Shown here piece by piece: positions 1 to 7,007 of a stretch of 35,401 nt of DNA; within the stretch, counting starts at the first letter, position 1, and every line of letters begins with the position of its first letter. Below the pieces are notes generated by a model that searched no databases, was not told the DNA's origin, and saw only the letters and a program-made list of their open reading frames with translations. The position numbers and the translations under genes were made by a program. Origin of the DNA: Erysipelotrichaceae bacterium (GTDB taxonomy: Bacteria > Bacillota_I > Bacilli_A > Erysipelotrichales > Erysipelotrichaceae); NCBI GenBank assembly GCA_030525525.1, contig JAUNEN010000026.1, positions 1-35,401 of the forward strand, given 5' to 3'.

Positions 1-2
1 TG

Positions 3-107
3 CTTTCCGGTTTCAATCCTGATCTTTGTTCTGATGATATTGTGAATGCAATTGCTGAACAGTTCAAAATCAATTCTGAAAAAGTCAGAAAGATCGTCAA
101 TTCATGA
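3..107 (+). CDS. C-terminal end of an unrecognised protein (truncated by window edge)
   Basis: An open frame runs in from the left edge and ends with TGA at 105-107, giving 34 residues that finish in a short basic, helical tail (KVRKIVNS). A rho-independent terminator follows about 25 bases later on the same strand, which supports a real gene end. The visible part is too short to assign a family. It could be the end of a small DNA-binding or regulatory protein, but I do not recognise it. Confidence 0.5.
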   Translation, partial: LSGFNPDLCSDDIVNAIAEQFKINSEKVRKIVNS

Positions 108-130
108 TCCATGTATATTTCTTTCAAAAA

Positions 131-167
131 AACCTGATCTGAAGTTCGTCTTCACTTCAGGTTTTTA
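131..167 (+). terminator. Rho-independent terminator of the truncated left-edge gene
   Basis: AACCTGATCTGAAG pairs with CTTCACTTCAGGTT across a 5-base loop, with two mismatches in the middle of the stem, and is followed by a T run. It lies just downstream of the plus-strand gene ending at 107. Confidence 0.75.
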
Positions 168-205
168 AATACCAAAAAGATGAAGGGATTCTGTTGGCCA
201 GCAAG

Positions 206-230
206 AAAAAAGCCCACCACAGTGAGCTTT
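206..230 (-). terminator. Rho-independent terminator of yneF
   Basis: On the minus strand AAAGCTCAC pairs with GTGGGCTTT over a 4-base loop (one G-T pair), followed by a T run. It starts 6 bases after the yneF stop codon. Confidence 0.85.
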
Positions 231-236
231 CAATCA

Positions 237-449
237 TTATTTCTGTAACTGCTTCATTACCTGGCGGATCTGAGCTTCGGAGGGTTTGCGGCCCATCTGC
301 ATGAACATAGCCCTGACCATTTTTTCATTAATCGGCGGATTTTCACGAAGCTGCTTTTCGAAGTATTTCTTTGTGATGAAGAATGTAGCAATTGCCGCAA
401 CGATTGCGCCTGCCACGAACCATCCAAGAGACAACCAGAATTCACTCAT
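237..449 (-). CDS. yneF: YneF family small membrane protein (UPF0154)
   Basis: A 70-residue protein with one N-terminal membrane segment (about residues 5-26, WLSLGWFVAGAIVAAIATFF), a short basic linker and the conserved cytoplasmic tail NPPINEKMVRAMF..MGRKPSE. That tail is the hallmark of the UPF0154/YneF family, which is about 70-75 residues long in Bacillota. No biochemical function is established that I know of. An SD-like AAGGTAGG lies 8 bases upstream of the ATG and a TATAAT box lies further up, so it is probably a single-gene transcript with its own terminator. The family call is firm; the function is unknown. Confidence 0.9.
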   Translation of the reverse strand: MSEFWLSLGWFVAGAIVAAIATFFITKKYFEKQLRENPPINEKMVRAMFMQMGRKPSEAQIRQVMKQLQK

Positions 450-478
450 ATAACTTACCTACCTTGCTTACAACGGGT

Positions 479-508
479 ATTATACCCTTTTTACCGATGC
501 ACATGCAA
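479..508 (-). promoter_or_regulatory. Probable sigma-A promoter of yneF
   Basis: Perfect -10 TATAAT (479-484, minus strand) with a weak -35 TTGCAT (503-508) at 18-base spacing. The -35 lies inside an imperfect inverted repeat, GATGCA(496-501)...TGCATC(519-524), which could be an operator. Confidence 0.55.
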
Positions 509-536
509 CACTGAAACATGCATCGTCTTCTGCATG

Positions 537-692
537 AAAAAAGCCGAAGGGGTGATATGTTCCCTCTTATGTAGAGGTGGGTACCCTTGGTCATTCCTCA
601 GGATTCCCGGCCGTACCGGGCATTCACAACAGAAATCGCCAGTCAGAGTTCCCTTATATCAAAATGTAGGAAAAATATGTGGTCCTTCGGCA
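537..692 (-). ncRNA. ssrS: 6S RNA (ssrS/bsrA-type RNA polymerase regulator)
   Basis: 6S RNA binds sigma-70/sigma-A RNA polymerase by mimicking an open promoter and serves as template for short product RNAs. The minus-strand sequence from about 692 to 537 closes with an 8-bp terminal stem (GCCGAAGG / CCTTCGGC) followed directly by a T run that acts as terminator. Its interior carries the distal hairpin TGCCCGGTacGGCCGGGAATCCT, which closely parallels the E. coli 6S hairpin, followed by GACCAAGGGTACCC, another 6S-like segment. A TATAAT box lies about 6 bases upstream of the 5' end. From memory, the B. subtilis 6S-1 gene lies next to aspS as well, which fits the position here. At roughly 155 nt it is a little shorter than the usual 180-200 nt. 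No ORF overlaps it. Confidence 0.8.
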
Positions 693-697
693 TTTGT

Positions 698-703
698 ATT
701 ATA
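698..703 (-). promoter_or_regulatory. -10 box of the 6S RNA promoter
   Basis: TATAAT on the minus strand, about 6 bases upstream of the inferred 6S 5' end. No good -35 is seen at 16-18 bases. There is no clear terminator between the aspS stop (745) and this box, so read-through from hisS-aspS could also supply a precursor. Confidence 0.65.
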
Positions 704-744
704 GCTGTATGAAGAGTTAAATAACAGTCTTGACAGGCTATGGA

Positions 745-2499
745 TTATTCTTTATCCTTAGCTATTTCAATACCGAGAATATCCAGCTGAGCCTGATCAA
801 CAACGTTCGGTGATTCGCTCATCAGGTCAAGTGAGCTGTTGGTTGTCGGGAATGCGACAACGTCACGGATATTGTCTGTTCCTGCCAGTACCATGACCAG
901 TCTTTCAAGACCGATACCGACTCCGCCATGAGGAGGTGTTCCATAGCGGAAGGCATCCAGGAAGAAGCCGAAGCGTTCCTTTGCCTTTTCCATGGTGAGA
1001 CCGATTGCCTCAAATACCTTCTCCTGCAGTTCCTGATCATGAATACGGATGGAACCGGAAAGCAGTTCATATCCATTCAGAACCAGGTCATATGCACGTG
1101 AGGATACATGCTCGGGATCTGTGAAGAGCTTGTCGATATCTTCTTCATGAGGAGCTGTGAACGGATGGTGGGCAGCGACCCATCTTCCCTCTTCCTCGCT
1201 GTATTCAAACATCGGGAATTCGGTTACCCATAAGAACTTGTAGATGCTGTTGTCGACAAGATCGAGTTCCTTTGCAAGTCTGACTCTCAATGCACCGAGG
1301 GCAGTATTTGCAATCTTCAGGGAGTCGGCAATGATCAGTACAAGATCGTTGTCCTTAAGATTCAGCTTCTCTGTGACAGCTGCTTTTTCTTCTTCGCTGA
1401 GAGGCTTTGCGACAGATCCGGAAAGAACGCCCTTCTCCATCTTGAGATATGCCAGAGCCTTGGCCTTGAAGCCGTGCTTGACAAATTCCTGCAGCTTGTC
1501 GAGTCCTTTGCGGCTGTAGCGGTCAGCTGCGTTTTCAAACTTCAGGGCACTGATCACGCCGCCGTTTTCGATGACATTTTTGAATACTGCAAATTCTGTA
1601 TTTTCAAAAAGCGGTGTCAGATCGGTGATTTCGTTTCCGTATCTCAGATCAGGCTTGTCGGTACCGAATCTTCTGATGCACTCCGCATAAGGAATTCTGA
1701 CAAAGTGATCTTCCAGCTCAAAGCCGATTGTTTCTTTGAAGATTGCCTTCATCAGATCTTCAACTGTCGCAAAGATTGTATCTTCATCGCCGAAGCTCAT
1801 TTCGATATCAATCTGGGTAAATTCAGGCTGACGGTCAGCTCTCAGGTCTTCGTCTCGGAAGCATCTTGCAATCTGGAAATACTTCTCAAAGCCGGAGATC
1901 ATCAGCAGCTGCTTGTAGATCTGCGGGGATTGCGGCAGCGCCCAGAAGCGGCCGTTGTAGATTCTTGAAGGAACCAGATAGTCTCTTGCGCCTTCCGGTG
2001 TGGAGCGGGCAAGAATCGGTGTTTCAACTTCGATGAATCCTTTTCCATCAAGGACACGTCTTGCGATCATGCAGACCTTGTGACGCAGAATCATATTCTT
2101 CTGAAGAACAGGTCTTCTCAGATCAAGATATCTGTATTTGAGACGTGTATCTTCATTGGTGTCTGTATCATCCGCGATTGTGATCGGGCTTGTCTCGGCA
2201 CGGTTGACGATGGTGACATCTTCAGCCAGAACCTCAATTTCACCTGTTTCAAGTTTCGGGTTCGGGTCTTTTCTCAGGACAACTGTTCCGGTGACGGAAA
2301 GAATGTATTCCGAACGGACCTCCTTCACTTTTTCAGCCATTGTCTCATCGAATGTAATCTGGACAATGCCGCTGCGGTCTCTTAAGTCCACAAATACCAG
2401 GGAGCCGAGGTTTCTTCTTTTGGAAACCCAGCCGATCAGTGTGACTTTCTTTCCCGCGTCAGTTGCTCTTAACGAGCCGTTTGCACATGTTCTTTTCAT
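745..2499 (-). CDS. aspS: Aspartyl-tRNA synthetase (AspRS)
   Basis: Class II synthetase that charges tRNA-Asp in the cytoplasm. From the ATG at 2499 it is 584 residues, the normal bacterial-type length. Order: N-terminal OB anticodon-binding domain ([22 protein letters not shown]), class II motif 2 ([19 protein letters not shown]), a GAD insertion typical of bacterial AspRS, and motif 3 ([14 protein letters not shown]) near the end. A longer frame opens at 2517, but the internal start MKRTCANG matches family N-termini, has GGGAGGAG 8 bases upstream, and forms an ATGA overlap with the hisS stop (2496-2498), implying translational coupling. It is the second gene of a T-box-controlled hisS-aspS operon. 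The sequence does not show whether it also misacylates tRNA-Asn. Confidence 0.97.
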   Translation of the reverse strand: MKRTCANGSLRATDAGKKVTLIGWVSKRRNLGSLVFVDLRDRSGIVQITFDETMAEKVKEVRSEYILSVTGTVVLRKDPNPKLETGEIEVLAEDVTIVNRAETSPITIADDTDTNEDTRLKYRYLDLRRPVLQKNMILRHKVCMIARRVLDGKGFIEVETPILARSTPEGARDYLVPSRIYNGRFWALPQSPQIYKQLLMISGFEKYFQIARCFRDEDLRADRQPEFTQIDIEMSFGDEDTIFATVEDLMKAIFKETIGFELEDHFVRIPYAECIRRFGTDKPDLRYGNEITDLTPLFENTEFAVFKNVIENGGVISALKFENAADRYSRKGLDKLQEFVKHGFKAKALAYLKMEKGVLSGSVAKPLSEEEKAAVTEKLNLKDNDLVLIIADSLKIANTALGALRVRLAKELDLVDNSIYKFLWVTEFPMFEYSEEEGRWVAAHHPFTAPHEEDIDKLFTDPEHVSSRAYDLVLNGYELLSGSIRIHDQELQEKVFEAIGLTMEKAKERFGFFLDAFRYGTPPHGGVGIGLERLVMVLAGTDNIRDVVAFPTTNSSLDLMSESPNVVDQAQLDILGIEIAKDKE

Positions 2500-3767
2500 T
2501 TTGTGCTCTCCTCCCATTCTGCAAGCTGATTCAGAAGTTCTTCATTTTTGAGAGTCAGCTGTGTTTTATCTGCCGAATTTTTGACATTCAGTGTTCCGGC
2601 TGCCACTTCATCCTCGCCAAGGATGACGATGTATTTCGCATTCATGCGGTCGGCGCTCTTGAACTGCGCCTTCAGGCTTCTCTTCACAAGGTTGCCTTCG
2701 CATCTGTAACCGGCATTTCTGAGGACTGAAAGTGTCTTCAGAACACTGTCCCCCACATTGCCCAGTCCAATCACATACACGTCGCATTCATCTTCCCTGC
2801 GGAACGGATAGCCTTCATCTTCAGCCAGTGAGATCAGTCTTTCAAGACCGATCGCAAAGCCGATTCCGCTCATTTCCGGACCGCCGTAGTATTCAACAAA
2901 GTGGTCATAGCGGCCGCCGGCGAAAATGGTTGCCTGGGCACCGCTGTCAGGACGTGTTGAAACGACTTCGAAGACGGTATGTGTGTAATAATCAAGACCT
3001 CTGACAAGTCTTTCATCGATTTCATACGGAATTTCCAGCGCATCAAGACATGCAAGAACACGGATGAAATATTCGGATGATTCCTCATTGAGGTATTCAG
3101 AAAGCTTCGGTGCAGTCTTCATGCACTCTTTGTCATGATCCACCTTGCAGTCAAGAATGCGGAGCGGATTCTGTTCATATCTTCTCTGACAGTCGCCGCA
3201 GAGATCTTCCAGATGCGGTGCGAAGTGCTTCTTCAGAGCTTCACGATAGGCAGCTCTTGATTCATCGTCACCGAGCGTGTTGATCAGAACCTTGATGGAT
3301 GAGATTCCCATTGATTTGACAATGTCATAGCCGACAGCGATTGTTTCGGCATCGATCTCAGGTGTCTTGGCACCGATGTTTTCAACACCGAACTGGGTAA
3401 ACTGACGCTGTCTGCCCTTCTGCGGTCTTTCATGACGGAACATCGGTCCGACATAGTAGAATCTTGCCGGCAGCTCCATCGATCCGTAAAGCTTGTGCTG
3501 ATCAAAAGCACGGATTACACCTGCAGTTCCTTCCGGACGCAGCGTGTAGGATTCGCTTCCCATGTTAAAGGTATACATTTCCTTGTTGACCATGTCGGAG
3601 GAATCGTTTTCACGTTTGAAAACGGATGTATCCTCAAAGTAAGGCGTGCGGATTTCACGGTAGCGGTAAAGGGATGTGATTCTGCGGATCACGTCTTCCA
3701 CATCATGCCATTTGTTGATGTCTGAGGGCAGGATGTCGTAGGTTCCTCTCGGTGTCTGATAGCTCAT
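2496..3767 (-). CDS. hisS: Histidyl-tRNA synthetase (HisRS)
   Basis: Class II synthetase charging tRNA-His; 423 residues, as usual for bacterial HisRS. Seen: the N-terminal start QTPRGTYDILP, motif 2 region MFRHERPQKGRQRQFTQFGVE, the HisRS-specific peptide RGLDYYTHTVFEV, motif 3 GIGFAIGLERL, and a C-terminal anticodon-binding domain (from about residue 330, DVYVIGLG). It is the first gene of the operon, about 18 bases after the T-box terminator hairpin, and overlaps aspS by four bases (ATGA). Transcription is probably controlled by the upstream T-box leader. In B. subtilis a D-Tyr-tRNA deacylase gene (dtd) sits between rel and hisS; it is absent here. Confidence 0.97.
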   Translation of the reverse strand: MSYQTPRGTYDILPSDINKWHDVEDVIRRITSLYRYREIRTPYFEDTSVFKRENDSSDMVNKEMYTFNMGSESYTLRPEGTAGVIRAFDQHKLYGSMELPARFYYVGPMFRHERPQKGRQRQFTQFGVENIGAKTPEIDAETIAVGYDIVKSMGISSIKVLINTLGDDESRAAYREALKKHFAPHLEDLCGDCQRRYEQNPLRILDCKVDHDKECMKTAPKLSEYLNEESSEYFIRVLACLDALEIPYEIDERLVRGLDYYTHTVFEVVSTRPDSGAQATIFAGGRYDHFVEYYGGPEMSGIGFAIGLERLISLAEDEGYPFRREDECDVYVIGLGNVGDSVLKTLSVLRNAGYRCEGNLVKRSLKAQFKSADRMNAKYIVILGEDEVAAGTLNVKNSADKTQLTLKNEELLNQLAEWEESTK

Positions 3768-3784
3768 GTTGCCTCCATTTCATT

Positions 3785-4008
3785 AAAAAACGTCCCTGAA
3801 TCCAAGGACGCTGTATGCGCGGTACCACCTTAGTTTACAGCAGATGCTGTACGCTTGATTCCTTAACGCGGAACACGGATATTCCTACTGCTGTTTCAGA
3901 ATATCTTCTCCCGGGTGTCTGACCTGAATCCGAATCTCAATGCTTTCACCGGACCATTGTCGCTTCTAATCATCCTATTCAGGTTTTCCCGTTCTCTGAA
4001 TTTAAGAT
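3785..4008 (-). promoter_or_regulatory. T-box riboswitch leader of hisS-aspS
   Basis: The minus-strand leader contains the T-box signature AAGGTGGTACCGCG (about 3818-3831), whose bulge pairs with the uncharged tRNA acceptor end. It ends in a terminator, CGTCCTTG-GATT-CAGGGACG plus six T (3785-3810). Stem I can be folded: TTCAGA (3995-4000) with TCTGAA (3895-3900), CGGG (3988-3991) with CCCG (3912-3915), and ACCTGAAT (3977-3984) with ATTCAGGT (3922-3929). The unpaired 3' side of the specifier loop between the last two helices is CAGACA, followed by C: it holds GAC (Asp, 3917-3919) and the overlapping CAC (His, 3915-3917). Uncharged tRNA should favour the antiterminator and let hisS-aspS be transcribed. 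Confidence 0.93.
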
Positions 4009-4014
4009 ACAACG

Positions 4015-4043
4015 ATTATAGTATTTTTCGCTTTTTTGCACAA
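4015..4043 (-). promoter_or_regulatory. Promoter of the T-box/hisS-aspS operon
   Basis: -10 TATAAT (4015-4020) and -35 TTGTGC (4038-4043) on the minus strand with a 17-base A-rich spacer. Predicted start near 4008, just before stem I of the T-box. Confidence 0.7.
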
Positions 4044-4093
4044 GAAGACATTCTGCGAATTGAATGCGTTTTTAGGCAAAAGAAAACCGCAGA

Positions 4094-6301
4094 TTAATGT
4101 GCGGTTCTTTCCACATTGATCACAGATTCGACCTTGCGCAGATTTGCGATCACATTTTCAAGATGCGCAATATCATGGACACGGATCACCATTTTGATCG
4201 TTGAAGTCAGGGTATCGTGATTGACAGCCGCATTGACACTTTCAAGCGGTGCCTTGCATTGCGAAACCACGGTCACAATATCGGTTAACAGGAAGCTCCT
4301 GTCGCGGGCTGTGACATTCACATCGGCGTCATAATAGCGCTCGACATCCCCTTCATCCCACTGCACGTCAATCAGTCTGGTTCTGGCTCCGGCAATATTG
4401 GGACAGTCGGCACGGTGCACCTTGACACCTTCCGTTTTGGTGATGAAGCCTTTGATCGGTTCGCCGTAAACCGGTAAACAGCAGTGGGCAAGCGACATCT
4501 TCATCGATTCGATTCCCGGAATCACAAGACCGCTTTTGGAAACACGGTGCTGCGCTTCTTTGCCGAGAACTCTTGACAGAGCAGCCTGTTCGGAAATATG
4601 TGCTTTCTGATTGGTCAGCCTTTCACAGACGCTGGTCGGATTGATCGATTTGACGGCAATGCCGTACATTAAATCGGTATGATTGGAAACCCGGAAATCC
4701 CTGTAGATGTTTTCGAGTTTCTTTTTCTCCATGTATTCTTTCGGATTGAAGCCGCGTTTTCTGAGTTCGTCAGCCAGTATCTTTTCGCCCTCATCCACTC
4801 TGCTCAGATGGTTTTCGGTTTCCTTCTTTGTCAGATAGTTGCGGATTTTATTGCGGGCCTGATTGGTTTTGACAAACTTCAGCCAGTCTTCGGAAGGACC
4901 TGTGCCCTTCATTGTCTTGATCTGAACGACATCCCCGGTATGCAGTTCCGTATTCAGAGGAACCATTGCGTCATTGACGATTGCGCCGACGGCAGTATGG
5001 CCGACATCGGTATGAATGCGGTATGCAAAGTCAATCGGGGTTGCGCCGTTGGGCAGGTCGATGACACGGCCTTTCGGCGTCATGACATAGACATTTGCCG
5101 AGAAGACATCATGCTGAAGAGTTTCCATATATTCGGAAGCTGTTGTATTTTCGTTTTCCTCTTCGCTGTAGACGGTCAGGTTCTTGAACCAGGAAAGCTT
5201 GTCTTCAATTTCCTTCTGCTCGGCTCTGGCATCATAAGTTTTGCCTTCCTTATAGCGCCAATGGGCAGCGACACCGCGCTCGGCGATCGCATCCATTTCT
5301 TCGGTTCTGATCTGAACTTCAAAAATTCTGCCGTTGTCACCGATGATCGTCGTATGCAGAGACTGATACATGTTCGGTTTCGGGACGGCGATATAGTCTT
5401 TCAGACGGCCGGGAATCGGATGGTATTTGGCATGGATGTAGCCGAGGATTTCATAGCAGCTCTGCTTGTTGCCGGTAACGATGCGGATGGCAAGCAGATC
5501 AAGAATTTCATCAAAGCGCTTATGCTTTGTGATCATTTTTTTATAAATCGAATACAGATGCTTGGAGCGTCCGAAAATGCGGTGCGGAATCTCATGTTCC
5601 TTCAGCATTGCCGAAATCTCTTCAATCATCTGTGAGACATTGGCATCGCGCTCTGCTTTCTTCGCTTCCACAAGTCCGGCAATCCGGTAATATTCATCGC
5701 GGTTGAGATAGTAGAAGCAGAGATCTTCAAGTTCATTCTTGATTGCACTGATACCGAGACGATGCGCAATCGGCGCATAGACATCAAGAGTCTCCTGGGC
5801 AATCCGCTTCTGGGATGCTTCAGGCTGATACTGGAGCGTGCGCATATTATGAAGACGGTCTACCAGCTTGATGATAATGACACGCACATCTCTTGCCATC
5901 GCAATGAAAATCTTGCGGTGATTGGCAGCCTGATATTCCGGATCATTCTTTCCTTTGAACTGGAGTGTTCCGATCTTTGTGACCGATTCGACAAGATCGG
6001 CAATCTCATAACCAAATTCCTGGGCGAGCTCTTCGTAGCTGATGCCGCAGTCTTCGATCGTATCATGCAGAAAACCGGCAGCGATTGTCGGCGGTCCGAC
6101 TCTTAATGTCGCAAGAATGTAAGCGACACTGTTGAGATGTACCGTATAAGGCTCACCGCTTCGGCGGAACTGTCCGGCATGATGAACGGCGGCATAATTT
6201 GCCGCGTGTTCAATCATCGTCAGACTGATCGGATCATGGATGTATTTCCGTGCTTCGTCAATCACATCATCAACCGTCGGGTTCATTCGGTCTTTTCCCA
6301 T
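4094..6301 (-). CDS. rel: Bifunctional (p)ppGpp synthetase/hydrolase (RSH, Rel)
   Basis: Makes and degrades the stringent-response alarmone (p)ppGpp. From the ATG at 6301 it is 735 residues, the length of B. subtilis Rel. Order: HD hydrolase domain with the metal-binding HD pair (GFLHDTIED, H79-D80); RelA/SpoT synthetase domain (about 230-350; RIFGRSKHLYSIYKKM, VPKPNMYQSLHTT, EVQIRT); TGS domain (about 398-460); helical and Cys-rich region (LAHCCLPVYGEPIKGF); and ACT domain (last 75 residues). With both HD and synthetase motifs intact it should be bifunctional. An in-frame start exists at 6367, but AGGAGG lies 8 bases before 6301 and not before 6367. It sits downstream of apt, as in other Bacillota. 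Confidence 0.96.
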   Translation of the reverse strand: MGKDRMNPTVDDVIDEARKYIHDPISLTMIEHAANYAAVHHAGQFRRSGEPYTVHLNSVAYILATLRVGPPTIAAGFLHDTIEDCGISYEELAQEFGYEIADLVESVTKIGTLQFKGKNDPEYQAANHRKIFIAMARDVRVIIIKLVDRLHNMRTLQYQPEASQKRIAQETLDVYAPIAHRLGISAIKNELEDLCFYYLNRDEYYRIAGLVEAKKAERDANVSQMIEEISAMLKEHEIPHRIFGRSKHLYSIYKKMITKHKRFDEILDLLAIRIVTGNKQSCYEILGYIHAKYHPIPGRLKDYIAVPKPNMYQSLHTTIIGDNGRIFEVQIRTEEMDAIAERGVAAHWRYKEGKTYDARAEQKEIEDKLSWFKNLTVYSEEENENTTASEYMETLQHDVFSANVYVMTPKGRVIDLPNGATPIDFAYRIHTDVGHTAVGAIVNDAMVPLNTELHTGDVVQIKTMKGTGPSEDWLKFVKTNQARNKIRNYLTKKETENHLSRVDEGEKILADELRKRGFNPKEYMEKKKLENIYRDFRVSNHTDLMYGIAVKSINPTSVCERLTNQKAHISEQAALSRVLGKEAQHRVSKSGLVIPGIESMKMSLAHCCLPVYGEPIKGFITKTEGVKVHRADCPNIAGARTRLIDVQWDEGDVERYYDADVNVTARDRSFLLTDIVTVVSQCKAPLESVNAAVNHDTLTSTIKMVIRVHDIAHLENVIANLRKVESVINVERTAH

Positions 6302-6329
6302 GCGGCATGCCTCCTGTAATGCACCTATA

Positions 6330-6357
6330 TTAATACAAAATTTCCAAAGCGTGTCAT
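6330..6357 (-). promoter_or_regulatory. Possible promoter of rel
   Basis: -35 ATGACA (6352-6357) and -10 TATTAA (6330-6335), minus strand, 16-base spacer, located between the apt terminator and the rel start. The -10 is weak, but a separate promoter is needed if the apt terminator works. Confidence 0.45.
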
Positions 6358-6367
6358 TTATTTTCAC

Positions 6368-6398
6368 AAAAAAACAGAAAGCCCTGCCGGACTTTCTG
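6368..6398 (-). terminator. Rho-independent terminator after apt
   Basis: Minus strand CAGAAAGTCC-GGCA-GGGCTTTCTG, a 10-bp stem with one G-T pair, then a T run. It lies 15 bases after the apt stop and separates apt from rel. Confidence 0.88.
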
Positions 6399-6412
6399 CA
6401 AATATGTTTCGA

Positions 6413-6946
6413 TTATTGATCGCTGAGTTTCAGGATATTGTAAATATCATATCCTTCGAGCACCTTGCGGCCTTCCATGCCGTTGCCGTAAAGCTCGATG
6501 ACAAATGCAATTCCTGCGACTTCTCCGCCAAGCTCTTCGACCATCTTGGCGGTTGCTTTTGCGGTTCCGCCGGTTGCCAGCAGGTCATCAACGATGAGAA
6601 CTTTCTGCCCCGGCCTGACTGCATCCTTATGCATGTGCACTTCGTTTGAACCGTATTCCAGATCGTATTTGCAGCTGATTGTTTCACGGGGAAGCTTGCC
6701 GGGTTTTCTGACCGGTGCGAAGCCGACTCCCATCTCAAGAGCGACCGGACAGCCGAACCAGAATCCTCTGCTTTCGGGACCGACAACAAGATCAGCTCCG
6801 ACTTTTCTGCCGTATTCAGCCATCAGTCTGACTGTTTCCTTATAAGCTTCGGGATTTGTCAGAATCGGTGTGACATCACGGAAGAGGATTCCTTCAATCG
6901 GGAAATCACGGATGGAAGCGATATAGTCTTCAAGATTGATTGCCAT
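6413..6946 (-). CDS. apt: Adenine phosphoribosyltransferase
   Basis: Purine salvage enzyme: adenine + PRPP to AMP + pyrophosphate. From the ATG at 6946 it is 177 residues, matching bacterial Apt (about 170-180). It shows the conserved start LEDYIASIRDFPIEGILFRDVTP, the substrate loop VVGPESRGFWFG, RKPGKLP, and the PRPP-binding signature VLIVDDLLATGGTA. A longer frame opens at 7024 but lacks family similarity; AAGGAGA sits 8 bases before 6946. It lies 61 bases downstream of recJ in the conserved recJ-apt-rel order. A TATAAT-like box in that gap may give it extra transcription. Confidence 0.96.
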   Translation of the reverse strand: MAINLEDYIASIRDFPIEGILFRDVTPILTNPEAYKETVRLMAEYGRKVGADLVVGPESRGFWFGCPVALEMGVGFAPVRKPGKLPRETISCKYDLEYGSNEVHMHKDAVRPGQKVLIVDDLLATGGTAKATAKMVEELGGEVAGIAFVIELYGNGMEGRKVLEGYDIYNILKLSDQ

Positions 6947-7007
6947 AATGATATTCTCCTTGGTTTCAGTAACAGAAATATTATAATACATCCCTGTTTT
7001 GTTGAGA

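Noticed and set aside
2500-2517. Upstream in-frame start for aspS (MGGEHK...)
   Set aside because: The bases are the SD of the internal ATG and the end of hisS; family N-termini begin at MKRT.
4679-5635. Long plus-strand open frame opposite rel (318 codons)
   Set aside because: Lies wholly antisense to the conserved Rel coding sequence; Cys/Phe-rich composition with no family motif, as expected of a shadow frame.
6947-7007. Possible internal promoter (TATAAT) between recJ and apt
   Set aside because: Only the -10 box is convincing; no -35 at 16-18 bases, so not listed as a separate feature.
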